Assembly: GCA_047967505.1 (NCBI GenBank) | Contig: CM106540.1 | Origin: Dipteris shenzhenensis | Lineage: Eukaryota > Polypodiophyta > Polypodiopsida > Gleicheniales | DNA length: 64,000 nt | Direction: 5' to 3' (one strand) | Part shown: in pieces, positions 9,485 through 19,985 of the stretch | Numbering within the stretch: the stretch's first letter is position 1 | Layout: the number at the start of each line of letters is the position of its first letter | Translations under genes and position numbers: made by a program | The notes under the pieces: generated by a model | Databases searched by the model: none | Seen by the model: only the letters and a program-made list of their open reading frames with translations | Told to the model about the DNA's origin: nothing

Positions 9485-12445
9485 TCATATATCATCATCG
9501 TTCTCTAGCATCGTACGTTCTCTTAAGAGTACTTGATCATCTTCTTCAATAAAGTGTGGTGATTCTTGATGATCGTCGTCTTCTTCCTCAATATCGTGAT
9601 CTCCATCTTCCTCTCGTGCGATGTTATTATGCGCATCTTCCTCTTGGCTCATATTGTGATCTTCATCTTCTTCGCTAGATTCATCTGGATCAATTGGATC
9701 CGGCATTGGTAGTGGCATCTCCATATCCACATCTCTATCTTCAAAAATTTGCTTACTTCATGGTGCAACTTGGATCACGTACCACCATCTTGGATCAAAA
9801 CGATCCGGATGAAAAACCACCTATATTGAAGATGGGTGCCAAATGTCGTCAATTATATATATGAAATTATGCTTAAGTACATGTATCAATGGATCTTTAA
9901 AAATGAAAGCTTCGATTAATTAAATCATTAGTATGCACCTGCTCACAGTGCTCGGGAAGAACAAAAGTATCACTTTCATTGGTCCAAAGTTTGGTGGAGT
10001 CTATTGCAAAGAAACCGCTACTATGTTTTGTCACTGTCACATGGGGGACATTGTAAATAGTTCCAAACCATTTTACATCAAGAATGAAAATACTAAATCG
10101 TCTGAAATCAACTTCATAGATTTCGCATATGGTTTCACAATAATCCAACTGTGAGGAGAGAAGATTGGTATTCGAAGCACTTGCTCGGCTATCTTGTGTG
10201 AAGTTAGCCATGACTCCACAATCATACGTGACTCTCTTTGAATCGATGCGTTCCACGCAAAAATGTCATCCATATGACCATAATACACTGTACTTTTGTA
10301 CTGTAAAAGAGCATCATTAAAACAATGAAGATGCATCTATTTTATAGCGTATATTGCCACAAATAATTACTTAATTACGTCAAGAGGTAAGAAACTTACA
10401 TGCATCATACATCCAAATGATAACTCTCACTCGCGGTTGTTTATTGTCTCTCCATCGCATTCGGCTTTACGTAGAGCCAGTTGTAGCCAATCAAGTGACA
10501 TGTAAGTGGGAGAAGAGCCAGATCCTGTGGATATGGTTGCGATCACCTGTACATTACTCTGAATCTCGTCCTTGCATTTATTCTTTCTGCTTTGGCTGCT
10601 TCATATCTCTCAATCCACTTTTGCATCTCCTTGCTATTGAGGATACAAAACTTATTGAATATCTCCATTTGCTCTTCGCTCATCTTTCTTTCAATCCCTT
10701 TTCCTTGGGGAACCTTGCCAACGATGCAATCATCATCCTTGTTATGCCAAGCTTGCGGCATATCGGGATCCGTGGATGCAAGAAACTCTGTGATATATAC
10801 TAATGACTCTTGCACAAGCCATCCCTCTACCATGCTTACTTTTGGTCTTGCTCTTTGTCTTACAAATCCCTTCAAAGTTTTCATAAACCACTCAAGAAAA
10901 AACATCCACTGACTATGAATTACCTGCAATAGCCATCTCATCAACTATGTGCACAAGCAAGTGTACTTGAGTTTCGAGAGAAAGTGCTTCCCAAGCAAGC
11001 ATATAGCTTCGATGGATTCCACCCTAGCCTTCTCGATGCTCGATATGGATATCTCTTTTTGAGATATCCACCTATTTCACATGCCCATGTAAGATATATT
11101 CATAATCAGTCTACAGATTATTCAGCTTAAATTGAAGAAAATGCAATCAATGCGATTTGATGGGAGGATGAACTATCAAAGCAACAAAGAAGTCATGTCA
11201 ACAATATAACATAATCATAATTACGCTAACGCATCATGATTCTCGGTACACTACTCTTATAGCTTAGAATACCTGTAAGACCTTGTGCCAATCATGGGAC
11301 TTGAGCCCACTAAGCTTATTGTCCTTTGAAAATGCTCCTTTCAAGAAATGCATGTACCCTGTGGGTGTTTGAAAATAGGCAATGTCCGCCTTGACAGCTG
11401 CCTCCTCCCTCATAGAGAGAATCCATGTTACTTTCGGGAGGATAATTTTTCCTGAAGCATGCACTCGGGGCCACAAACGAGACATCCTATTCATAGCATG
11501 GATGGTATCATAATCCATACCCACCATTGTTAGCATTTCTTCGCTTCATCTCTTGATGCGGGCATGGTATTTGGTGCATGCAACATCTTCTGGAGCAACC
11601 TATCACAATTCAAACATACATAGGCTTCGAATAATGATGATTCGGTACACTAATCCTATAGTCTAGAATCCCTAAAAGATATTGAGCAAGCTTAGAATCT
11701 TACAACCTGACATTGAGCAAACATTTATAGACTCCTGCATTCTTTGAATTAGAGTGATAAAAGTCTGTATTTGTTTGCTCAATAGTAGGCTATTGAAGCT
11801 TCACGTGGGAGGAAAGAGAGGAGGAAATAGAGAGGAAAAGAGATGAGAAAAAGGACAAAAGAGAGGAGATAAGACATGAAAACAAAGGAGATAAGAGAGA
11901 AAAAGAGAGGAGAAAAAAAAGATAAGAGAGGAGATAAGAGAGAAAAAGAGAGGAGAAAAAGGAGATAAGAGAGGAGATAAGAGAGAAAAAGAGAGAAGAT
12001 AAGAGAGAAAAAGAGAGAAAGTGAAAAGAGAAAAAGTGGGATAAAAGAGAGAAAAAGTGAGAATACAAAGGCTTCGAATAATGATGATTCTCAAACATAC
12101 ATGATGATTCTCAAAACAAATAATATCCAAATAATGAGTCAAATTAATGCAGGAGCTAACCTCATTAAGGCCGAGACACTTGTATCTGACCACCCATACT
12201 TTGCTTGTAGATTCAAGATTGAGAGACAAGCACGTAGTTTAGACATCCTAGCATCCTCGTACAACTGTGTTGATTGCAACTCTCGCATTTTGACCTCAAC
12301 CTCTGACATCACGTGTACATGGGATGTAGTGTCCCTAAAAATAGAATCCATCATGTTGACCATACCCTCCTCATCATCCGAGAGACTATAGTCTTGCTCA
12401 AAATGTGAAGGTATATGCATACCCTCGTCAGCCTCCTCATCCTAT
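9485..12445 (-). pseudogene. CACTA transposase B, multi-exon, frame-broken
   Basis: Exons can be followed by splice signals. One ends at 12,161 (LNLQAKYGWSDTS). The next is 11,599-11,273 (MDYDTIHAMNRMSRLWP then GLKSHDWHKVLQ). Further exons span 11,067 to 10,5xx (DUF4218-like, FVRQRARPKVSM), about 10,340-9,939 (DUF4216-like, FILDVKWFGTIYN), and 9,820-9,485, an acidic C-terminal tail rich in E and D. The intron 9,938-9,821 has donor GTGCAT and a branch-like TACTAAT. Lesions: a frameshift near 11,545 (GAAGAAATGCTAAC), a short indel near 10,925, a TGA near 9,758, and loss of an exon present in element C at 35,092-35,171. The stretch between the N-terminal region and GLKSHDWH lacks the usual catalytic Transposase_21 region. 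It cannot make a functional enzyme. Confidence 0.82.
11805..12065. repeat. AG-rich intronic minisatellite of CACTA transposase B
   Basis: About 260 bp of purine-rich repeats built from GAGAGGAGATAAGAGAGAAA lie inside the intron between the exons ending at 12,161 and starting at 11,599. The same tract, on the other strand, sits in the corresponding intron of element C (34,210-34,455). The low-complexity open frames here are not genes. Confidence 0.85.
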
Positions 12446-12829
12446 TTTAAGATTTCGTGTAAATATAAGATCTTGTCTCAAGGTTTCGTATCATAATGGT
12501 ATCCAATATTAACCACGAACTCAAATAGTTTTGACTTACCGATAATCCATCAATACCTGCAACACCGATGGTGGGTATTAGTTCGGGCTCCTCCCCATAC
12601 ATCTGTAGGTGGCGCATGATAATACGACGTTGATGTCGTACTTCTCACTTGCAATGATAATACAACCTCTTTGTAAGCCACTTTGTGCTCCCGAGCATTG
12701 GCGCATCATTTGACGAGCTTCCCTTCCATCTACACACTTCTAAAATCATAACATAAGTTGCAAGGAAATCTATTAACAGTAATAAAATAGTCACCTATGA
12801 CCTTCTTTTTTAGCTTTTAACAATAAGTG

Positions 12830-12960
12830 CCCTAAAACATCGCTATATAGTGACATTTTTCTCTATTCCATCACTATATAGTGACGCTTTTAAATATAAG
12901 TGTTGCTATATAGTGACTGACCAGCGTCGCTATATAGCGACGCTGTGGACTTAAGCTCGA
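12830..12960. promoter_or_regulatory. Palindrome-rich divergent promoter region of CACTA B
   Basis: Four copies of the family palindrome lie at about 12,840, 12,869, 12,903 and 12,926-12,941, the last a perfect GTCGCTATATAGCGAC. They sit between the transposase (to the left on -) and a leader of the second element gene starting rightward near 13,000 (TTATATC at 13,025). The equivalent region in element C is 33,335-33,435. A role as binding sites for an element protein or as promoter is inferred from position. Confidence 0.55.
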
Positions 12961-13097
12961 AACCCCGCGACTTGGCGCTTTCTTTAGCATCTCTGTTATG
13001 GGAAAAGCAATCTCTCCTCCCATCTTATATCTGACGACCTCGCTTTCCTCCTCTCTATTCTCCACTTCTCACCACTACTCAACCCCTCCCCTAACAC

Positions 13098-13780
13098 TTG
13101 TGCTCCAATGCAGATCATACTCTCTACTACAAAGTTCAAGGGGAAGACATTACTATTGCACTTTTGTACGTAGATGATCTGATTGTGACAGGAAGCAAGG
13201 ATAGCTTCATCAAAAAATTGAAACAAGACTTATCTGCAGAGTTCGACATGAAAAATCTTAGACTTATGCACTATTGTCTTGGAATTGAGTTCTGGAGAGA
13301 TTCAGATAGCACATTCATGAGTCAGCTCAAGTATGTTGACAGTCTCCTGAAGAAGTTTCATATGGCAGATTGCAAGATTGCAGCCACTCCCATGGAACAG
13401 AGTTTGAAACTTACTAAAGATTCAGAAAAGCCTATAGTCAATGATAGATACTACAGGCAACTCATCGGATCTCTTATATATCTGACAATCACACAGCCAG
13501 ATATTTGTTATGCAGTAAGCTCACTAGCACAGTTTATGGCAAATCCAAAACAGTCTCATTGGAATGCAGCCAAAAGAGTCTTGAGATAGAATATAGAGGA
13601 AGTCATCCACGGTTGCATGGATACTGTGACGATGACTATGCTGGAGATCATGAGATCAGGAGATTGACACAGGGATATGCATTTTTCCGTGGTCAAGGTG
13701 CTATATCATGGTTGTCAAACAAACAGCCAACTATTTCTTTGTCTTCAACTGAAGCAGAATATAGAGCACTCACCATAGGT
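13098..13780 (+). pseudogene. copia A reverse transcriptase C-terminus and RNase H
   Basis: This is the missing half of the copia element at 0.5-3.8 kb. It starts with NADHTLYYK and carries the catalytic YVDD box (LLYVDDLIVTGS, about 13,165-13,200). It continues through ATPMEQSLKLT, YRQLIGSLIYL and PDICYAVSSLAQF. A frameshift near 13,588 leads to the RNase H part (YCDDDYAGD, AISWLSNKQPTISLSSTEAE). Coding stops abruptly at about 13,780 in a TTC-rich tract, so the last part of RNase H and the 3' LTR are missing. About a dozen residues between WYDKI and NADHT are also absent, so the insertion was not a clean one. Confidence 0.9.
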
Positions 13781-14396
13781 ATCCTCTTCTTCTTTCTCTT
13801 CTTCCTCTTATTCTCTTCCTCCCTTTGTTTCTTCTCTTCTTTCTTTCTTCTCTTTTCTTCTCTGCTTTTCTTATCTTCTTCACTTCTCTTGTAATCTTCT
13901 TCTCTTCTTCTTTTCTCTTCTCTTCTTCTCTTCTTTTCTCTCTTCTTCTCCTCTTCTCTTTCTTTATTTTCTTCTTTCTCCTCCTCTATTCTTTTATGTT
14001 CTTCTTTCTCTTATTACTCTTATTCTCTTCTCTTTTCTCTTCTTTTCTCTTCTTCTTCTTACTCTTATTATCTTCTCTTCTCTCTTTTTCTTTCTCTTAT
14101 TACTCTTACTCTTATTCTCTTCTCTCTTTTTATTTTCTTTACCTTATCCTCTTCTTCTTTCTCTTCTTCCTCTTATTCTCTTCCTGATCCCTTTTTTTCA
14201 TTTGTTCGTTCTTTCTTCTCTTTTCTTTTTTGTTCTTCTTATCTTCTTCTCTTCTTCTCTTCTTTTCTCTTCTCTTCTCCTCTTCTCTTCCTTTATTTTC
14301 TTCTTTCTCCTATTTTATTCTTTTCTATTCTTCTTCTTTGTCTTATTATCCTTATTCTCTTCTCTTTTCTCTCTTCTTCTTTCTCTTATTACTCAT
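13781..14396. repeat. TTC/TCT-rich pyrimidine tract
   Basis: About 615 bp consist almost only of C and T on the + strand (TTCTTC, TCTCTT, TTATTACTC variants). The long Phe/Leu/Ser open frames across it are composition artefacts. The tract replaces the 3' end of copia A. Confidence 0.9.
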
Positions 14397-15100
14397 AGAT
14401 TGTCTATGCATATCCTAGCCTGAATGCTCTACTCATTACTTGTGTATATGCCTTTGTGTCTTTGTGTATTTGTAGTTCATCATATGGCCAAGAAGCTCTT
14501 TATGAGCTTTGTTTGATCCTCAAGATGCATTCTTGCAACAATTATATAACCTTTTAGGGTACCCTCCCACTCCACAGGAGTTATATAGCTACATGATAAA
14601 CACTCCACCCACCCCGAAAGAGTTGAGAGTACAGACTCCAAACCACCACACACCACTAGTGGTCACCCTTGTGGAGTAGAGACAACCTAGCAGAAGGTAG
14701 AGCCGCCATCCTACTCCCATGCTTATCCTTATTCTCTTCTCTTTTCTCTCTTCTTCTTTCTCTTATTACTCATAGATTGTTTATGCATATCCTAGCTTGA
14801 ATGCTCTACTCATTACTTGTGTATATGCCTTTGTGTCTTTGTGTATTTGTAGTTCATCATGTGGCCAAGAAGCTCTTTATGAGCTTTGTCTGATCTTCAA
14901 GATGCATTCTTGCAACAATTATATAACCTTTTGGGGCACCCTCCCACTCCACAAGAGTTATATAGCTACATGATAAACACTCCACCCACCCCGAAAGAGT
15001 TGAGAGTACAGACTCCAAACCACCACACACCACTAGTGGTCACCCTTGTGGAGTAGAGACAACCTAGTAGAAGGTAGAGCCGCCATCCTACTCCCATGCA
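14346..15100. repeat. Direct tandem duplication, about 377-bp unit
   Basis: Two nearly identical units (about 14,346-14,722 and 14,723-15,100) each start in the pyrimidine tract. Each contains TGCATATCCTAGC, TTGTGTATTTGTAGTTC and a palindrome ACCACTAGTGGT, and ends AGCCGCCATCCTACTCCCATGC. The offset between matching positions is 377 bp. No coding sequence is recognised. Confidence 0.9.
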
Positions 15101-15230
15101 GTCAGGAGTCCCTTCCAGATTACCGAGTTGCTAGCCTACTCCCGTGCAGTCAGGAGCCCCTTCCAGATCTTAGAGCCGTGCACCTACTCCCATGCAGTCT
15201 CGAGAGCCCCTTCTCTAGAGGTGAGTGCCC
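15085..15230. repeat. Short minisatellite, about 48-bp unit, three copies
   Basis: Three copies of a unit containing CCTACTCCCATGCAGTC and CCCCTTCCAGA follow each other directly after the 377-bp duplication. The first copy overlaps the end of that duplication. Confidence 0.7.
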
Positions 15231-15414
15231 ATCGTAGTAGCTCGTCATGACGTAGCTGCAGGCATAATAGTAGGGAGAGTGGCATGGCATAGTGCTTTGG
15301 TGGCAGGGATGATTCAGATGCAGACGTGCTAGAGGGTGGTGGTACATTCTACTATGATATCACTATGACGGTCGGGATCGTGCATTCACGTGGGGAAAGG
15401 AAAGACTATCCTTC

Positions 15415-16215
15415 ATGAACTCTGTAGTTCATAAGAACGATAGAGATTGCTTTACAAAATTCAAAGAGCACAAAGAAAGTGTGGCTGTGGATACCATCAA
15501 GAGTTTACGCAAGAGGTATCCCAATCCAAAATACCATGAGTTCACTGACACATGGGCAAAGACAAAGATTATCTTTATCGTTGCCAATAAGAGGTCTTTG
15601 CTAATTAAAGAGGTAGGCACTAGCCAAGATTTCCAGGATAGAGGGTGGACAACCACCAAGGGGGCAGCCACACATCGCTCATAAGCGCAAGTGGAAGAAA
15701 ACCCTAAAGCTAGCGAAAGAGGACCCTAGTCTGCAGCATAGAGAGGCACGATAGATCCAAACGGAGCAATATGGATCCTCGGATTTTGGAGCAAGGGGTA
15801 TTGCATCATGGGAGGCCCAATTTTTAAGTATCGATATCAAATTATATCGTGTTTATGTGGTTTATTAGCAGGTTGTTCCTTTGTTCGAACCCCTCTGCAA
15901 ATTGTATCATCTTGCAGCTCGATATCGTGGGCAGATATCCTACTCCTACCAAGATAGCCTATCATCTTGGAGATGGCAGGGGACCTACTTGGAGGCACTT
16001 CTATGATGAGGGGATGATTACTGACGAGTAGTATAGCCGAGCTACTAGAATGCCAATGTCAATGTTGTAAATGTGTCTTGATTTTACATACATTGATACA
16101 TGTTGTCCCTTGTTTACAGGCTTCTGGGGTATTGAGGAGGAAAAGTGATGAAGAAGGCTTTGAGGGTGGCAGGAGTGGTGACGAGAACGGTGACGAGGAT
16201 GCCCCCAATTAGTCA
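15415..16215 (+). pseudogene. Unidentified coding remnants, probably transposon-derived
   Basis: An open frame at 15,415-15,684 (SLRKRYPNPKYHEFTDTW, basic C-terminus) is followed by one at 15,849-16,031 (QLDIVGRYPTPTKIAYHLGD). A possible acidic C-terminal exon follows, after TTTACAG at about 16,120 (ASGVLRRKSDEEGFEGG and a DEDAPN end). The three pieces could belong to one intron-containing gene ending near 16,210. I recognise no family. The surroundings suggest a transposon protein, but that is inference. Confidence 0.3.
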
Positions 16216-16352
16216 TAGAAGTAGTGCTAGCTAGCTAGTATTCTTTTTTCTACTTGAAGCCACAGGAGACGAGGATGCCTCCGATTAGTCATAGAAGTAG
16301 TGCTACAAGTAGTGCTAGCTAGCTAGTATTCTTTTTTGTACTTGAAGCCATA
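16192..16352. repeat. Tandem duplication of a 76-85 bp unit
   Basis: The segment GACGAGGATGCC...CTACTTGAAGCCA occurs twice (16,192-16,267 and 16,268-16,352). The second copy carries an extra small CAAGTAGTG insertion. It duplicates the presumed 3' end of the upstream ORF remnant. Confidence 0.8.
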
Positions 16353-17500
16353 GGTGGCTTGGCTTCATGCTATATGTATATACAAACACTTTTTGGGCCA
16401 TGAATCAATATACACTCCGGTTATTTTTTTGGCTTTCAATTTCTTTGTGCAATGTTTTATCCATGAATGCTTTATGATGTAAAATGTTTTGGAGTTATAA
16501 TGTTTTATTCAAAATTATAATCGTTGGCTTGTATATGACTTTAAATTCTAGCACTTCATCCCTTAACTCATTTAATAACATATAACGAATTACCAATAGC
16601 TATAGACATGCATAGAATCGTGCAAATTAAAATGTTGTTGGCTGCAAGAATTCTATTTCACACTGTAGAAATGGGATCCTGCATCCACACAACATTTTGT
16701 TTTTAATTTTTTTTTGCTATTGCAAAGCGTCTATAAGCGCATTTATGTGTGCTCTATGAGCATGTCCTGTTGTTATATAGATGCACATTTAGATGCAGGT
16801 CTATAGATGCACCCGTCATTTTTAAATTCAAGTCAATAAACACGGCTGAGAACGTGCCTATGATCCCTTTTCCTTGTTGTGATACTACATGACGGACGGC
16901 TTCCATAAATGTGTTCCAAGCATGTAATGAGGACATGGGGGAGGACCGGGATGAACACTAGTATGCTTTGTTGCTAGAACCTGAGTTGTCATAAAATTGG
17001 ATGCATGTGCTCGTGACCATAGACACAGTCGAGAAGACATGAATTAAAATGGTGGCCTACGATCCCTAGGTGTCAAGAACTATAGTTACCTTAAACATGA
17101 TCAACATCTTGAAGGCACTTGAGGATGGCCAAAGGGTACGAAAAGTGAAGAGAGATCTTCATTGGTTGAGATATGTGGGTGCTATTACCACACACATGAG
17201 TTCTCACCTAATTGAGGAGATAGATTGGGTAGGATTAAGGCCCCACTAGGATCCCTTAAGGAAGAGGAGACCCTCTAGCTGAGGTTAAGGCCCCTTCGAA
17301 AGCTAAGCCACAGTGGAAAAACAAGGTTTTAAAGGCCAAGGACACCAAGACTTCCCCTAAGGAGAAGCAACCCACCTCAAAAGCCTTGGAGGACGATGAG
17401 GAAGAGTAAATTGGTTTATGCCAAGTCCCCAAGCACTTCAAAGCTTACATGGTCCAGGAATAAAAAATACTTGTTGAGCAAGCTAAACAGATGGTAGAGC
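16353..17500. other. Unassigned AT-rich sequence
   Basis: No protein domain, RNA or repeat is recognised up to about 17,200. From about 17,220 a degenerate lysine-rich frame (KAKPQWKNKV type) may be the 5' part of the gypsy remnant that follows. Confidence 0.35.
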
Positions 17501-17850
17501 AAGGGAACCAATATGGCCAAGATGGTCTAGCTAAGGTCAAGAAGTTGGATCTTGCCAATGTAGGTGAAGACACTAAACTAGTCTACATAGTCGATGACCC
17601 AACCCCTAAATAAGAATATGCCTTCCTTACCCTAGTGCATGAATATCAAGATTTCTTCTCTTGGAAGTATACCAATATGAAGGGAATACCGCCAAAGGTT
17701 GTACAACACACCATCCCTATGTTGGATGATATTAGACTGGTGCGGCTGAGACCCTACCCAATGAATCCAAAGTATGCGATGATTGTCAAGGAAGAGATAC
17801 AAAAGTTAATCAACACAAGATTCATCTACAAGATTGAGCATACAGACTAG
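17500..17850 (+). pseudogene. Ty3/gypsy polyprotein fragment (protease-RT junction)
   Basis: The frame EYQDFFSWKYTNMKGIPPKV, HTIPMLDD and MNPKYAMIVKEEIQKLI is the conserved region just before the RT domain of plant Ty3/gypsy elements. In relatives it reads DVFAW, then DMPGI, then MNPKYA and KEEI. Upstream in the same frame, EDTKLVYIVDDPTPK fits the protease-RT linker, with a TAA at about 17,611. The sequence stops at 17,850 with a TAG in place of the following Trp. RT proper is absent. Confidence 0.75.
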
Positions 17851-18248
17851 GTATCCCCCACGGTGCAAAAAATATTCTTAGGTTGCTAAAATGTTAGGAG
17901 ATATGCATTGGAAATAGATCGGCGTGTAGTAGTGAACCATAAAAGATAGTACAAGATAATGACTTTAAACCATCAAACAAAGGTGGTTATAACAATCCAC
18001 ATGGCTAAGTACATGCATACTATAAAGAACATGCCCTATGATACATTAACAACACAAAATTGGCTATCCAAATCAACTTAGAGGATGTGTCTCTAGGAGT
18101 CATATGCCTAAGCATTCATATAGACATCAATGATTGATAGTTTTATTGATGTTTGTATTGACATTACCCCTTTATCAGGTCTATATCCATGGTTATGTCG
18201 ATCCTATCTCTTTATCTATGGTAAGATTTAGAATTCATTTACATCAAA
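17851..18248. other. Unassigned spacer
   Basis: No feature is recognised apart from GTGTAGTAGTG at 17,924-17,934, which resembles a CACTA right terminus but has no element body to its left. Confidence 0.3.
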
Positions 18249-18452
18249 ATGTTTAGGGTAATTTTAATAGAATGTTCTCTGATAGTTGTTTATATTGTGA
18301 ATGTCAAATGGTTCAAAGTAATGTCTATGAGAAAAGATTCGAATGGTTTTGTCTCCATTGTCTCAACCAAATTTTGGGATGACCTTAAGGATACATTTGT
18401 GCTATCTCATCATTGTAAATATGTGCATCTTTGTGCTACTGCACTAATTTGA
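18249..18452 (+). pseudogene. CACTA transposase DUF4216 fragment
   Basis: The residues IVNVKWFKVMSMRKDSNGF, VSTKFWDDLKDTFVLSHHC and YVHLCA align well with the DUF4216 part of the two larger copies (ILDVKWFGTIYN, STKLWTDESDIFVLPEHC). This is a short remnant of a third, more diverged CACTA transposase. It has no flanking domains and no terminal repeats nearby. Confidence 0.7.
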
Positions 18453-18800
18453 ATTATAGAATATTAGACTGTTGATGCTCTTGACGGCATTATTCTTATC
18501 AAGTTATTTTTGAATAATTTCGGTATATTGTGTTTCAAGCTACCCCAAGGAAGTGACATGCCTTTGAAGATGAGGAGACATACAAAATATCATAGTAGAC
18601 GATAAGGAAGCAAGCACTTCCAATGCTCCTCCCCTACCTTATGAGCCAATGCCTATATAACCTCCACAAGAGATAACACTTTAAGCTCCTCAAAGTTTTA
18701 CTCAAACCTACATGTGGAGTATCTAGCCTTTTGATATGAAGAACATCAAAGACGTAGCAAATAATGAGCATGATACCCTGGATGTGTTCCTAAAGGATCA
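18453..18800. other. Unassigned AT-rich spacer
   Basis: Between the DUF4216 remnant and the minisatellite I see no gene, RNA or repeat that I can name. Confidence 0.35.
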
Positions 18801-19260
18801 TGTAGGAGATTGATAATTACGATCATGTGGGAGATTGATCTAATGCTTGAGATGCTTGATTAAGTATACACATCTTTGATAATGGGAGATTGATCTAATG
18901 CTTGAGATGCCTGATTAAGCATACACATCTTTGATAATTAGGATCATGTGGTAGATTGATTAATGCTTGAGATGCTTGATTAGGCATACACATCTCATCA
19001 AAGATGAAGTTGAGAATTGTTGTGGAGAAGATGTGGAGATTGAATAATTAGGATCATTGGGAGTTGATCTAATGCTTGAGATGCTTGATTAAGCACACAC
19101 ATCTCGGCAAAGATGAAGCTGAGAATTGTTGTGGAGAAAATGTGGAGATTGATCATCTGGGAGATTGATCTAATGCTTCAAATGCTTGATTAAGTACACA
19201 CATCTGGTGAAAGATGAAGCTGAGAATTGTTGTGGAGAAGACTTGGAAGTTTTTATTGAA
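18800..19260. repeat. Degenerate minisatellite (GGGAGATTGATCTAATGCTT units)
   Basis: Six imperfect copies of a unit containing GATTGATCTAATGCTTGAG and ATGCTTGATTAAGCATACAC occur. Later copies are extended by AGATGAAGCTGAGAATTGTT and GTGGAGAAGA, giving spacing of about 60 to 115 bp. The extended form may derive from an LTR-retrotransposon end, but no LTR border could be fixed. Confidence 0.8.
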
Positions 19261-19985
19261 TTATAGAAGGTTAGAATTAGCTAGGGTGTAGAAGTTTGTA
19301 TTGTATCGTGAAGGTTGGAACGAGCATCTGATTGATCCGAATAGGACTGGTGTGAAAACTTCTAATTTTTCATGGAGCTACATCCCTCACTTCCAATGAT
19401 ATAGAGATGTAGTCTTTCAAATGTTCATAAATCTTTCATGTAGAAGCATCCCCCACGTTCAATGACGTAGACACATGCCGTCCGGAGCAATAATATTGTT
19501 GATTGCACGTAGCATGACTTAAGTCTTACTCTTGCTGGGCTCCCTCTTGTTTTAGTTTTTATTTTTTTGAAAATAGTCTTACTGTGGCGATCTTGATGGT
19601 AGTCGATTTACTGCAATTGCGTAGCACCTGTGATTCAATTGTTTTGGACTCCAAAATGCTGTGCGACAGCCTTCGCCCGCTTGAACCTGGACGTGTGTTT
19701 ACCTATCATGGGCGCTTTCAATGGGAGAATGGGTCATTCGGAAGTATGGAGAATTGATGATACTATTTTTATATAATCGGGCATAGTTTTGGAAAATAAC
19801 TTTCCGTCCGCCGTGTAAACTGTACGTGAGTACTACTTCAGTCTCTGGTGTGGCTGTCATCTGAAGTGAACAGCCCACCACCTCTGCCATGGACACGTTC
19901 TCTACTTTTCAGGGCAAATGGCGCTTTATTCACCGCAAAAGCGGAGCCTTGGATTTAATAAACTATGCAACTTTCTGGTGTAGTT
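19261..19985. other. 3' flank of the HKT gene
   Basis: No gene is recognised. The part nearest the HKT stop codon (about 19,600-19,985) should contain the HKT 3' untranslated region on the minus strand. Base composition rises in GC towards the gene. Open frames on + across 19,889-20,458 are shadows of the HKT last exon. Confidence 0.5.

Larger units (their letters stand above)
9063..13097 (-). mobile_element. CACTA/EnSpm element B, partial, minus strand
   Basis: It contains, in minus orientation, an internal palindrome-rich divergent promoter (12,830-12,960), a multi-exon transposase with DUF4218-like and DUF4216-like regions, and 3' subterminal repeats (9,105-9,210). At the 13,097 side it stops inside the 5' leader of the divergent second gene: it shares sequence with element C up to GGAGCAC (33,067-33,073) and then joins copia RT. 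On the 9,063 side it ends in a GA/CT microsatellite with no CACTA terminus. It is therefore truncated at both ends. Confidence 0.82.

Noticed and set aside
17924-17934. GTGTAGTAGTG as a CACTA right terminus
   Set aside because: The sequence to its left is a gypsy fragment. No subterminal palindromes are present, and the DUF4216 remnant lies on the wrong side.
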